Shown here piece after piece: positions 24,963 through 34,454 of a DNA stretch of 57,687 bases. Under the pieces are notes generated by a model. That model searched no databases. It saw nothing but the letters and a program-made list of their open reading frames with translations, and was not told the DNA's origin. Source of the stretch: Allobosea sp. TND4EK4 (GTDB lineage: Bacteria; Pseudomonadota; Alphaproteobacteria; Rhizobiales; Beijerinckiaceae). Position 1 is the first letter of the stretch. Each line of letters starts with the position of its first letter. The stretch spans positions 1-57,687 of the forward strand of contig NZ_FTMO01000019.1 in assembly GCF_900156025.1 (NCBI RefSeq), given 5' to 3'. The translations under genes were made by a program, and so were the position numbers.

Positions 24963-26216
24963 TTGATCTCGATCTTCGACCTTTCCGCGCTTCTGCTCGT
25001 GCTGTCGGCGCTGTTCGGCTGGGTGAACCACCGCTTCGTCCATCTGCCGCATGCCACGGGTCTGCTGGTGATCGGACTGTTCGCCTCCCTCGTCCTCGTC
25101 GGGATCGAGGCGATGTTCCCCGACGAACTGCTTTACAACCAGCTCGCGAGAGCGCTCCGGCAGATCGACTTCACCCGCGTCGTCATGGACGGGATGCTCG
25201 CCTTCCTGCTCTTTGCCGGGGCGATCCACCTCAACCTCCGCCTTCTGCGAAACAGGGCATGGCAGATCGCCTTCCTCGCCCTGATCGGGACAGCCCTCTC
25301 GACGCTGCTGGTCGGCGGCCTGTTCTGGTGGGCAGCGGGCCTGGCGGGGCTGCAACTCTCCTTGCCCTGGGCGCTCGTCTTCGGAGCGCTCATCAGCCCG
25401 ACGGATCCGGTCGCGGTCCTCAATGTGCTGAGGAACGTCGATGTGCCGGACGAGGTCCAGATCGAGATGCAGGGCGAGGCGCTCTTCAACGACGGCGTCG
25501 GCGTCGTGCTCTTCAGCCTGCTGCTCGGCTTCGCCACCGGAATGGGCGATGGGAGCTTCACCGTCGCCAGCGCGTTCGAGCACCTCGCCGTGGAAGCGGG
25601 CGGCGGCATTCTTCTTGGGCTGTGCACAGGCTATGTCGCCTACCGGGCAATGCGTGCGATCGACGATTTCTCGGTCGAGGTGCTGATCACGCTGGCTCTT
25701 GTCGCCGGCACCTACGCTGCCGCGCAGAAGCTTGGGCTCAGCGGGCCCCTCTCCGTTGTCGCGTCCGGCATTGTCGTGGGCGACCTTGCGCCGCGGAACG
25801 CCATGAGCGAGCGCACACAGGGCTACGTATCCTCGCTCTGGACGCTGATCGACGAGGTCCTGAACTCGATCCTGTTCCTCCTGATCGGCCTCGAGGTGAT
25901 CATCCTGCGCTTCGCGCAGACGGCCATCGGGCTGGCCGTCTGCGCGATCCCGATCGTGCTCGCCGCAAGGCTCGCGGCAGTCTCGATGCCGGTGCTGATG
26001 TTTCGCTGGACGGGTTCCCTCTCGGCCCGGAACATTCCGTTCCTGACCTGGGCGGGGGTGCGAGGCGGCATCTCCGTGGCGCTGGCGCTGTCGCTGCCGG
26101 ACGGTCCGGAGAAATCCGTTGTCCTTGCCGCGACCTACGCCGTCGTGCTCTTCACCGTCGTCGTGCAGGGGCTGACGCTCGGCGCCGTCGCCCGCCGGAC
26201 ATGGCCACGCCGCTGA
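24963..26216 (+). CDS. Cation:proton antiporter, CPA1 (NhaP) family
   Basis: Integral membrane protein of about 417 residues with roughly twelve hydrophobic segments. It carries the CPA1 signatures ISPTDPVAVLNVL and GEALFNDGVGVVLF, which hold the aspartates of the ion-exchange site. It should exchange Na+ or K+ for protons at the inner membrane. TTG 24963 is preceded by GAGGGGGAA; an in-frame ATG at 24903 would add 20 hydrophilic residues. No C-terminal TrkA-type domain is present. Confidence 0.9.
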   Translation: MISIFDLSALLLVLSALFGWVNHRFVHLPHATGLLVIGLFASLVLVGIEAMFPDELLYNQLARALRQIDFTRVVMDGMLAFLLFAGAIHLNLRLLRNRAWQIAFLALIGTALSTLLVGGLFWWAAGLAGLQLSLPWALVFGALISPTDPVAVLNVLRNVDVPDEVQIEMQGEALFNDGVGVVLFSLLLGFATGMGDGSFTVASAFEHLAVEAGGGILLGLCTGYVAYRAMRAIDDFSVEVLITLALVAGTYAAAQKLGLSGPLSVVASGIVVGDLAPRNAMSERTQGYVSSLWTLIDEVLNSILFLLIGLEVIILRFAQTAIGLAVCAIPIVLAARLAAVSMPVLMFRWTGSLSARNIPFLTWAGVRGGISVALALSLPDGPEKSVVLAATYAVVLFTVVVQGLTLGAVARRTWPRR

Positions 26217-26407
26217 GCTTGTGGACCGACCTGTCGTCCGCGACGCCTGCGAGCGCGGCGGCGGTGCCGGGCCGTGCGCGCGGACCTTATGCCCGCGAAC
26301 GGGGCATGGCACCGATAACCGCCCGATTGTCGATGCGGGCTTGATCTGCAGCAAGGCGGCTGTCACCTCTTGGGCCGTATAGGCCTGCTCTCCTGGGAGA
26401 TCTGGAC

Positions 26408-27403
26408 ATGCGCCGTGCTGCAATCGCCTTTCTCGCCGCGCTGACCCTGTCGGCGCCAGGAGCGCAGGCGCAATCCCGCATCAAGGCGTTGATCGAGAGG
26501 TTGCGTGGCGATGCGATGCCTGACGGCATCGTCAAGACCAATGGCCGCATCGAAGCCACGCAGGTCGACGTCGCCTCGAAATATGCAGGCCGCCTGGCGG
26601 AAGTCACGGTCAAGGAGGGCGACGACGTGACCGCCGGCCAGGTGATCGCCCGCATCTCGTCGCCGGAATACGAGGCGCAGTTGCGGGCCGCGCAGGCGAA
26701 GGTGCTGCGGGCCCGTCAGGCGCTCGCCGAGGCCGAGGCCCTCATCGCCCAGCGCAAGAGCGACCAGATCCTCGCCCGCACCGACGCCGAGCGTGGCAAG
26801 GAGCTGGTCACGAAGGGCTATCTCAGCAAGCAGGTCGACGACCAGCGCTCGGCGAAGGCCGATGCCGCCGACGCCGCCTTGCGCGCCGCGCAGGCGCAGC
26901 GCGACCAGGCCCAGTTCGCGATCCACGCCTCCGAAGCCGATGCCGAGCAGATCAAGGCGATCCTCGTCGACCTCGTGCTGCTGGCGCCGCGCAGCGGCCG
27001 CGTCCAGTACCAGCTCGCCCGCAGCGGCGAGGTGGTCGCAGCCGGCACGCGCGTTGTCACCATCCTCGACCTCTCGGATGTCTACATGACGATCTACCTG
27101 CCGGCCGGGCAGGCGGGACAGCTCGCGCTGGGTGACGAGGCAAGGATCATCCTCGATCCCGTGCCTCAGTACGTCATCCCTGCGACGGTCAGCTTCGTCG
27201 CTGCCGACGCGCAGTTCACCCCCAAGGCGGTCGAGACCGCCGAGGAACGTGAGAAGCTGGTGTTCCGCGCCAAGCTTCAGCTCGATCGCGACCTGCTCGC
27301 CAAATACCACCGGCAGGTGAAGACCGGCGTGCGCGGGCTCGGCTTCGTGCGGACTTCGCCCTCCGCAAAATGGCCCGACTCGCTGGCCGTGAAGCTGCCA
27401 TGA
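26408..27403 (+). CDS. HlyD-family periplasmic adaptor (YhiI-like)
   Basis: Protein of 331 residues with a cleavable-looking signal peptide (MRRAAIAFLAALTLSAPGAQAQ). A lipoyl-like segment (VASKYAGRLAEVTVKEGDDV), a helical hairpin of about residues 85-180 and a beta-barrel region follow. It overlaps the following ABC gene by 4 bp (ATGA). The set adaptor, double-ATPase protein and permease corresponds to the YhiI-RbbA-YhhJ type exporter. Substrate is unknown; drug, lipid or polyketide-like compounds are possible. Confidence 0.9.
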   Translation: MRRAAIAFLAALTLSAPGAQAQSRIKALIERLRGDAMPDGIVKTNGRIEATQVDVASKYAGRLAEVTVKEGDDVTAGQVIARISSPEYEAQLRAAQAKVLRARQALAEAEALIAQRKSDQILARTDAERGKELVTKGYLSKQVDDQRSAKADAADAALRAAQAQRDQAQFAIHASEADAEQIKAILVDLVLLAPRSGRVQYQLARSGEVVAAGTRVVTILDLSDVYMTIYLPAGQAGQLALGDEARIILDPVPQYVIPATVSFVAADAQFTPKAVETAEEREKLVFRAKLQLDRDLLAKYHRQVKTGVRGLGFVRTSPSAKWPDSLAVKLP

Positions 27404-30135
27404 CGGAACCCGGCTTTGCGGCCAGCCTCGCCGGGGTGACGCATCGCTACGGCAAGGTGACGGCCCTCGATGCGCTGACGCTCGACATCCCCGCCGGGCG
27501 CATGATCGGCGTGATCGGTCCGGATGGCGTCGGCAAATCGACGCTGCTCGCTCTGGTCGCCGGCGTCCGGATGATCCAGCAGGGCAGGGTCCACGCCCTT
27601 GGCGGCGATCTCGCCGTGAAGGCCGAGCGCGAGGCGAGGCGCGGGCAGATCGCCTATATGCCGCAGGGGCTGGGGCGCAATCTCTATCCGACGCTGTCGG
27701 TCTTCGAGAACATCGATTTCCACGCCCGGCTGTTCGGGCAGGGGGCCGCCGAGCGCCGCGGCCGCATCGACGAACTGCTCAAGGCGACAGGGCTCGATCC
27801 TTTCGAGGCAAGGCCCGCCGCGAAGCTGTCCGGCGGCATGAAGCAGAAGCTCTCGCTCTGCTGCGCGCTGATTCACGATCCAGACCTGCTGATCCTCGAC
27901 GAGCCGACCACCGGCGTCGATCCTCTCTCGCGCGGGCAGTTCTGGGACCTGATCGACACGATCCGTGCCCGCCGGCCGGGCATGAGCGTCATCGTCGCGA
28001 CGGCCTATATGGAGGAGGCCGAGCGTTTCGACTGGCTGGTCGCCATGGATGACGGCAAGGCGATCGCGACGGGCACGCCGGCCGAGCTGCGCCGGAAGGC
28101 GGGGCAATCGACGCTGGAGGCCGCCTTCGTCGCGCTGCTGCCGGAGGCCAAGCGCGCGCAGCACCGGGAGGTCGTGCTGCGGCCCCGCATCGTCGGCGAC
28201 GACGCCACACCCGCGATCGAGGCGGAGGGCCTGACGCGAAGCTTCGGCGATTTCGTCGCGGTCGACCATGTCAGCTTCCGCATCGGGCGGGGCGAGATCT
28301 TCGGCTTTCTCGGCTCGAATGGCTGCGGCAAGTCGACCACGATGAAGATGCTGACCGGGCTGTTGCCGGCGACCGAAGGCACGGCCAGGCTCTTCGGCCA
28401 GCCCCTGGCCGCCGACGACATGGAGACGCGCCGGCATGTCGGCTACATGTCGCAGGCCTTCTCGCTCTACAGCGAGCTGACCGTCCGCCAGAACCTCGTG
28501 CTGCATGCCGAGCTCTATCATCTGCCGCCGGCCGAAATCCCCGCTCGGATCGCCGAGCTTCTGACGCGCTTCGATCTCGCGTCCGTCGCCGAGGAGCGGC
28601 CCGACAGCCTGCCGCTCGGCATCCGCCAGCGCCTCCAGCTCGCCGTCGCCGTGCTGCACCGCCCGGCCATGCTGATCCTCGACGAGCCGACCTCGGGCGT
28701 CGATCCGATCGCGCGCGACGCCTTCTGGCGCACGCTGATCGACCTCTCGCGCGACGACGGGGTCACCATCTTCCTCTCGACCCATTTCATGAACGAGGCG
28801 GAGCGGTGCGACCGGATCTCCTTCATGCATGCCGGCAAGGTGCTGGCGGTCGGCACGCCGCGGGAGCTGGTGGAAAAGCGCGGCGCGAACACGCTGGAAG
28901 AGTCCTTCATCGCCTATCTCAAGGAGGCGTCAGGAGTCGCGGACGCACCGGCAGAGCCGTCCGCCGAGCCTGCCGCCGCTGCCATGCGGCCGGTCCCGCC
29001 GGCGCGCCGCTTCGATCCGCGCCGGCTCTGGGCCTGCACGAGGCGGGAGACGATGGAGCTCCTGCGGGATCCGATCCGGCTGAGCTTCGCCTTCCTGGGG
29101 CCGCTCCTGCTGATGCTCGCGTTCGGCTTCGGCATCTCCTTCGATGTCGAGAAGCTGAAATTCGCGGCCTTCGATCAGGACAATTCGATGGAGAGCCGGC
29201 AACTGGTCGAGGCCTTCTCCAGCTCCCGCTATTTTTCCGAGCAGGCGCCGATCCGCAGCACGGGCGAACTCGACGAGCGCCTGCGGAGCGGCGAGCTGCA
29301 GCTCGTGATCGAGATCCCTCCCTCCTTCGGACGCGATCTGATGAGCCGGCGCCTGCCGGAGCTCTCGGTCCTGCTCGACGGGGCCATGCCGTTTCGTGCC
29401 GAGACCACGCGCGGCTATGTCACGGGCCTGGCGGCGCAATACGCGCAGAGCTTCGCGGCCTCCCGGGCCGCGTCCAGCCATGGGGCGACGCCGGTTACGA
29501 TCGAGACCCGCTTCCGCTACAACCAGGCCTTCAAGAGCGCCAACGCGATGGTGCCGAGCGTGATCATGCTGATGCTGATCCTGATCCCGGCGATCATGTC
29601 GGCGATCGGCGTCGTCCGCGAGAAGGAGACAGGCTCGATCGCCAATTTCCGCTCGACGCCGATCAGCCGTTTCGAATTCCTGTTCGGCAAGCAGCTGCCC
29701 TATATCGCCGTCGCGATGGGCAGCTTCGCGATGCTGGTGCTGATCGCGTTGCTCGTGTTCGCGGTGCCGATCAAGGGCTCGGCCTGGGTGCTGGCGCTCG
29801 GCACCTTGCTGTATGTCTCGGCGACCACGGGTTTCGGCCAGCTCGTCTCGAGCTTCACGCGCACGCAGGTCGCCGCGGTCTTCGCCACGGCCATCCTGTC
29901 GATCATCCCGGCGGTGAATTTCTCGGGACTGATGGTGCCGGTCGCCTCGCTCTCGGGCGGCGGCCGCATCCTCGGCATGAGCCTGCCGCCGGCCTGGTAT
30001 CAGCCTGTCAGCGTCGGTGTCTTCACGAAGGGGCTGGGGCCGGCCGAGCTCTGGCCGAATCTCGTGATGCTCGGCTTCTTCTTCCTGCTCTTCCTGCTCG
30101 TCGCGCAATTGGCGCTGAGCAAGCAGGAGGCTTGA
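27400..30135 (+). CDS. RbbA-type fused ABC transporter (ATPase-ATPase-permease)
   Basis: Protein of 911 residues with two nucleotide-binding domains followed by an ABC-2 membrane domain. Domain 1 (about 1-235) has GPDGVGKST, LSGGMKQK and LLILDEPTTGVDP. Domain 2 (about 270-500) has GSNGCGKST and LILDEPTSGVDP, with an altered signature LPLGIRQR in place of LSGGQ. The C-terminal part (about 540-911) contains a large periplasmic loop and six membrane segments. ATG 27400 overlaps the adaptor stop; the frame extends 10 codons upstream. A second permease follows at 1 bp. Confidence 0.93.
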   Translation: MTEPGFAASLAGVTHRYGKVTALDALTLDIPAGRMIGVIGPDGVGKSTLLALVAGVRMIQQGRVHALGGDLAVKAEREARRGQIAYMPQGLGRNLYPTLSVFENIDFHARLFGQGAAERRGRIDELLKATGLDPFEARPAAKLSGGMKQKLSLCCALIHDPDLLILDEPTTGVDPLSRGQFWDLIDTIRARRPGMSVIVATAYMEEAERFDWLVAMDDGKAIATGTPAELRRKAGQSTLEAAFVALLPEAKRAQHREVVLRPRIVGDDATPAIEAEGLTRSFGDFVAVDHVSFRIGRGEIFGFLGSNGCGKSTTMKMLTGLLPATEGTARLFGQPLAADDMETRRHVGYMSQAFSLYSELTVRQNLVLHAELYHLPPAEIPARIAELLTRFDLASVAEERPDSLPLGIRQRLQLAVAVLHRPAMLILDEPTSGVDPIARDAFWRTLIDLSRDDGVTIFLSTHFMNEAERCDRISFMHAGKVLAVGTPRELVEKRGANTLEESFIAYLKEASGVADAPAEPSAEPAAAAMRPVPPARRFDPRRLWACTRRETMELLRDPIRLSFAFLGPLLLMLAFGFGISFDVEKLKFAAFDQDNSMESRQLVEAFSSSRYFSEQAPIRSTGELDERLRSGELQLVIEIPPSFGRDLMSRRLPELSVLLDGAMPFRAETTRGYVTGLAAQYAQSFAASRAASSHGATPVTIETRFRYNQAFKSANAMVPSVIMLMLILIPAIMSAIGVVREKETGSIANFRSTPISRFEFLFGKQLPYIAVAMGSFAMLVLIALLVFAVPIKGSAWVLALGTLLYVSATTGFGQLVSSFTRTQVAAVFATAILSIIPAVNFSGLMVPVASLSGGGRILGMSLPPAWYQPVSVGVFTKGLGPAELWPNLVMLGFFFLLFLLVAQLALSKQEA

Positions 30136-30136
30136 G

Positions 30137-31270
30137 ATGGCGGCGCTCGTCATCCACCTCCAGAACATCCTGCGCCTGGTGGTGAAGGAGCTGCGCAGCC
30201 TGAGGGCGGACCCGATCATGCTGGTGCTGGTGGTCTATGCCTTCACCATCGCGGTCTACACGGTCGCGAACGGCGTGAAGCTGGAGGCGCGCGATCTCAC
30301 CATCGGAATCGTCGACGAGGACCAGTCGGAGTTCTCGCGCAGCCTGCTCGGCACCTTCGGGCCGCCGTTGTTCAAGCTCTCGACGCGCATCGCCGCCAAC
30401 CAGATCGACGCCGAGATGAACTCCGGCCGTCTGGTCTTCGTGCTGGAAATACCGCCCCGATTTCAGGCGGACCTCCAGGCTGGCCGCTCGCCGACGCTGC
30501 AGCTCAACATCGACGCGACCGCGATGACCCAGGCGGGCAACGGAGCGGTCTATATCCAGCAGATCATCGCTCAGGAGATCGCCAACCGGCAGGCCGGGCG
30601 CGAGTCCACGCCCGCATCGCCGATCAATCTCGTGGTGCGGGCGCGCTTCAACCCCAATCTCGATTCCGGCTGGTTCAGCTCGGTGATGCAGGTGCTGAAC
30701 AACGTCACCCTGCTGACCATCATCCTGACCGGGGCGGCCCTGATCCGCGAGCGCGAGCAGGGCACGGTGGAACATCTTCTGGTGATGCCGGTCACGCCGG
30801 TCGAGATCATGCTCGCCAAGATGACGGCGAACGCGCTGGTCATCATGGCCGCGGCGGTGGCCTCGCTCGTCGTCGTCGTCGAAGGAGCGCTTGGCGTTCC
30901 GGTCGCCGGCTCGCTGCTGCTCTTCGTGCTGGGGACGGCGATCTACGCCTTCGCTGTGGCGGCGCTCGGCATCCTGCTCGGGACGCTGGCGACCACCATG
31001 GGCCAGTTCGGCCTGCTCGCCATTCCGGTTTTCGTGGTCACTCAGCTCCTCTCCGGCGCCACGACCCCGATGGAGAGCATGCCGGTCTGGTTGCAGTGGA
31101 TCATGAGGATCTGCTCGCCGACGCCGCATTTCGTCGCCTTCTCGCAGGGCGTGCTCTACCGCGGCGCCGGCCTCGATGTGGTCTGGCCCGAGATCGCCAA
31201 GATCAGCGCGATCGGCGCGGCCTATTTCACCGTTGCGCTCGCCCGCTTCCGAAAAGTCATCTTCGCCTGA
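30137..31270 (+). CDS. ABC-2 type permease (YhhJ-like)
   Basis: Membrane protein of 377 residues with one N-terminal transmembrane segment, a periplasmic domain of about 150 residues and five or six C-terminal segments. The motif EREQGTVEHLLVMPVTP is typical of ABC-2 permeases, as is LSGATTPMESMP. It starts 1 bp after the RbbA-type gene and completes the exporter. Confidence 0.92.
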   Translation: MAALVIHLQNILRLVVKELRSLRADPIMLVLVVYAFTIAVYTVANGVKLEARDLTIGIVDEDQSEFSRSLLGTFGPPLFKLSTRIAANQIDAEMNSGRLVFVLEIPPRFQADLQAGRSPTLQLNIDATAMTQAGNGAVYIQQIIAQEIANRQAGRESTPASPINLVVRARFNPNLDSGWFSSVMQVLNNVTLLTIILTGAALIREREQGTVEHLLVMPVTPVEIMLAKMTANALVIMAAAVASLVVVVEGALGVPVAGSLLLFVLGTAIYAFAVAALGILLGTLATTMGQFGLLAIPVFVVTQLLSGATTPMESMPVWLQWIMRICSPTPHFVAFSQGVLYRGAGLDVVWPEIAKISAIGAAYFTVALARFRKVIFA

Positions 31271-31408
31271 ACTGGCATGCGGCCGTTCGGCAGCCGGCCG
31301 CGTTGTCCGCAGGACCCGGCGCCGCGGCCGCCGCCGAGACGGAGCGTCCGGAACCCCAGCGCGCCACCGATGTTCTGGACAGGAGCCGGCTGTCCGGGCC
31401 GCGGATCC

Positions 31409-33037
31409 ATGGGTGGGGGAAAAGCATTGCAGGCACCGTCTCGTCGCGCCGTTCTCGGCCTGCTCTCGAGCGCATGCATTCTGCCGGGCCATGCCTTGCA
31501 GGCCCAGGCCCCCGCGCGGCCCGGGCCGGGAAGGGGCTTCGGTTACGAGGACGTGGTCGAGAGGGCAAAGGCGCTGGCGAAACAGCCCTTCGACGCCGCG
31601 AGCGCGACGATCCCCAGCGAACTCTCGAAGCTGACCTATGACAGCTACCGTGAGGTTCGCTTTCGCCGCGACAAGGCGTTCTGGCGTGAGGGCGGGTCGG
31701 ATTTCCGCCTTCTGCCGTTCCATCTCGGCTTTCTGCACGACAAGCCGGTCCAGATTCATCTCATCGATCATGGAACGGCGGTGCCGATCCCCTTCACGAC
31801 CGGCCTGTTCGAATATGGCAAGGTGCCGGTCCCGAAGGGGCTCTCGCCGGCCTTGGGCTTCGCGGGGTTCACCGTCACCACCAATCTGAACGATCCCAAG
31901 GTCCAGGACGAAGTCGTCTCGTTCCTGGGGGCGAGCTATTTCCGGCTGATCGGGCGGGGCCATCGCTATGGGCTTTCGGCCCGCTCGCTGGCGCTCGACG
32001 TCGGCGGGCAGCAGCCCGAGGAGTTCCCGTTCATGCGGGCGCTCTGGGTCGAGGAGCCTACGCCGGATACCACCGAGCTCGTCATCTACGCGCTGGTCGA
32101 TTCCCCGTCGGTGACCGCGGCCTTCCGCTATGCCGTGAGCCCCGGGCTCGAAACCCATATGGACATCACCGCGACGATCATTCCGCGCCGGGAAATCGAG
32201 CGAATCGGCATCGCGCCCCTGACCTCGATGTTCCAGGCCGGCGAGGGCGATCTCGGGCTGCGAACCGATTTCAGGCCCGAAATCCACGATTCGGATGGGT
32301 TGATGATGAACTCCGGCAGTGGCGAATGGATATGGCGCCCGCTCCGCAATCCCAAGGCGTTGCGCATCTCGAGCTTCCACGACAAGAACCCGCGTGGCTT
32401 CGGCCTGATGCAGCGCGACCGCGAATTCGGAAGCTACCAGGATCTCGAGGCCCGCTACGATGCCAGGCCCGGCTACTGGGTCCAGCCGCAGGGGGACTGG
32501 GGCGAGGGGCGCATCGATCTCGTCGAGATCCCCACCGACAACGAGGCCTTCGACAACATCGTCGCCTGCTGGACGCCGAATATCCCCTTGCCAACCGGAC
32601 AGGCGACGGAGCTGCGCTACCGCATCTCGGCACTCTCGACGACCTCGCTTCTCCACCCCTATGCCCAAGTGCACCAGAGCTTTGCCGGATCGGACATCGA
32701 GGACGGCGTCGCGGAGGGGCAGGGAAGGAAGCGCTTCATCGTCGACTTCGCCGGCGGAGACCTCGCCTATTACCAAGGCGCCCCCGATCGCCTGGAACTG
32801 GTCGCGACGACGACCGGCGGCGCGATCACCACCAAGATCCTGACCTATCATGCCCCGCTTAAGGGCGTGCGCGCCATCGTCGACGCGACCTTGCCGGACG
32901 GCCAGTCTGCGGAGCTGCGCATGTTTATCAAGACGCGCAACCGGACCCTGAGCGAAACCTGGACGGCCACCTGGTCGGTCCCGCCGGGCGACACGGCGAG
33001 GGCGCAGGTGCCGCAGGCCCAGCCGGCCCGGCAGTGA
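31409..33037 (+). CDS. Periplasmic glucan biosynthesis protein, OpgD/MdoG family
   Basis: Protein of about 542 residues of the MdoG/OpgD family, which shapes osmoregulated periplasmic glucans. With ATG 31409 the N-terminus shows a twin-arginine signal (SRRAVLGLL, R12-R13) and an ALQAQA cleavage region, as in OpgD. The mature part begins FGYEDVVERAKALA and covers the full family length. The reading frame is open from 31277, but that extension is Arg/Pro-rich and has no ribosome-binding site. No OpgH glucosyltransferase gene is in the window. A phospholipase D-type gene starts 16 bp downstream. Confidence 0.88.
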   Translation: MGGGKALQAPSRRAVLGLLSSACILPGHALQAQAPARPGPGRGFGYEDVVERAKALAKQPFDAASATIPSELSKLTYDSYREVRFRRDKAFWREGGSDFRLLPFHLGFLHDKPVQIHLIDHGTAVPIPFTTGLFEYGKVPVPKGLSPALGFAGFTVTTNLNDPKVQDEVVSFLGASYFRLIGRGHRYGLSARSLALDVGGQQPEEFPFMRALWVEEPTPDTTELVIYALVDSPSVTAAFRYAVSPGLETHMDITATIIPRREIERIGIAPLTSMFQAGEGDLGLRTDFRPEIHDSDGLMMNSGSGEWIWRPLRNPKALRISSFHDKNPRGFGLMQRDREFGSYQDLEARYDARPGYWVQPQGDWGEGRIDLVEIPTDNEAFDNIVACWTPNIPLPTGQATELRYRISALSTTSLLHPYAQVHQSFAGSDIEDGVAEGQGRKRFIVDFAGGDLAYYQGAPDRLELVATTTGGAITTKILTYHAPLKGVRAIVDATLPDGQSAELRMFIKTRNRTLSETWTATWSVPPGDTARAQVPQAQPARQ

Positions 33038-33053
33038 ATTCACTGGCGCCTCG

Positions 33054-34340
33054 ATGCTGATGACTTTGCGACGCCACCCGGTCCTTGCTGCGCTGGTCTC
33101 GGCGGTGCTCGGGATCGTCGGCTGCCTGGTGGTGATCAACCTGATCCCGGAGCCGCAGGAGCTGAGGGAGCCGCTGCCGCATCACCTGGCTTCGTCCGAC
33201 CGCCAGCTCAAGACATCGATGGGCGCGCTGTTCGGATCGAACTACGTGCCCGGCAACAGGGTGGAGACCCTCGTCAACGGCGACCGGATCTTTCCCTCGA
33301 TGCTGCGTGCCATCCGCGAGGCGCGGCAGACCATCACCTTCGAGACCTACATCTACTGGCGCGGCGCCATCGCGCGGGAATTTGCCGAGGCGCTGTCGGC
33401 CAAGGCGCGAGAAGGCTTGAGCGTGAAGGTCCTGCTCGATTGGGTCGGGAGCAAACCCATGGATCTGGAGCTGATCCGGCTGATGAAGGATGCCGGCGTC
33501 GAGGTCGTGCGGTTCCGCCCTGTCACCTGGTACACGCTCGACCGGCTCAACAACCGGACCCATCGCAAGCTGCTGGTCGTCGATGGCCGCATCGGCTTCA
33601 GCGGGGGCGTCGGTATCGCCGACGAGTGGAACGGCGACGCCCGCTCGCCCAACGAATGGCGGGACACTCATTACCGCATCGAGGGACCGGCTGCGGCGGA
33701 ATTCCAGGCGGCCTTCGCCGAGCACTGGATCGAGGCGACCGGCGAACTGCTGATGGGAGACCGCTTCTTTCCGGAGATCCGCCCGGTCGGCGATCATGCA
33801 GCACAGGTGGTGATCAGTTCCACCCATCAGCGCAATGTTATGCATCTCATGCTGATGACGGCCTTGGCCTCGGCGCAGAAGAGCATCCGGATCGCGACGC
33901 CCTATTTCGTGCCGGACGAGCTGATACGCCGGCAACTGCTCGAGGCCCGGCAGCGCGGCGTCGAGATCCAGATCATCGTGCCCGGTCCGCAGATCGACGC
34001 CCGCGTGGTCAGGAAGGCCTCCCGGCATCTGTGGGGCGAGTTGCTGCAGGCCGGCATCAGGATCAGCGAGTACCAGCCCACATTTTTCCACTGCAAGCTG
34101 GTGGTCGTGGACGACGTCTGGACCTCGGTCGGCTCGACGAACATCGATGACCGCGCCCTGCGACTGAACGACGAGGCGAACATCAACCTGTTCGACCAGG
34201 CGTTCGCACAGGCGCAGATCGCCATCTTCGACAAGGATGTCGCAGTCTCGAAGCCGTATTCCTTCGCGGACTGGCAGAATCGATCGGCGAGCGACAAGGT
34301 CATGGACTGGCTCTCCAGCCTGGCGCGTTCGCAGATCTGA
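33054..34340 (+). CDS. Phospholipase D / cardiolipin synthase-like protein
   Basis: Protein of 428 residues with an N-terminal membrane anchor (about residues 10-30) and two HKD motifs: His170-x-Lys172-x4-Asp177 in THRKLLVVDG and His346-x-Lys348-x4-Asp353 in FHCKLVVVDD. Both catalytic sites are complete. The arrangement is that of bacterial cardiolipin synthases and related phosphatidyltransferases, although only one membrane segment is present rather than two. It lies 16 bp after the OpgD-like gene; OPG backbones receive phosphoglycerol from phospholipids, so a link to envelope lipid metabolism is possible but inferred. Confidence 0.88.
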   Translation: MLMTLRRHPVLAALVSAVLGIVGCLVVINLIPEPQELREPLPHHLASSDRQLKTSMGALFGSNYVPGNRVETLVNGDRIFPSMLRAIREARQTITFETYIYWRGAIAREFAEALSAKAREGLSVKVLLDWVGSKPMDLELIRLMKDAGVEVVRFRPVTWYTLDRLNNRTHRKLLVVDGRIGFSGGVGIADEWNGDARSPNEWRDTHYRIEGPAAAEFQAAFAEHWIEATGELLMGDRFFPEIRPVGDHAAQVVISSTHQRNVMHLMLMTALASAQKSIRIATPYFVPDELIRRQLLEARQRGVEIQIIVPGPQIDARVVRKASRHLWGELLQAGIRISEYQPTFFHCKLVVVDDVWTSVGSTNIDDRALRLNDEANINLFDQAFAQAQIAIFDKDVAVSKPYSFADWQNRSASDKVMDWLSSLARSQI

Positions 34341-34454
34341 GCGCAAAGGCCGGTTCGCCGTCGCTCCGCATCCGGCGGCGACGAGCCATGATGCCGTGCT
34401 ATGTGGTATGCGCCCACCGCCAGGGCAGCCCATGCCAGCGAAAGCGCCGTCGCC

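Noticed and set aside
23865..26423. Minus-strand frame of 852 codons across the DUF421 and antiporter genes
   Set aside because: Same high-GC antisense artefact; it runs through two recognised genes.
30023..33139. Minus-strand frame of 1,038 codons opposite the permease and OpgD-like genes
   Set aside because: Antisense artefact with no recognisable domain and no start context.
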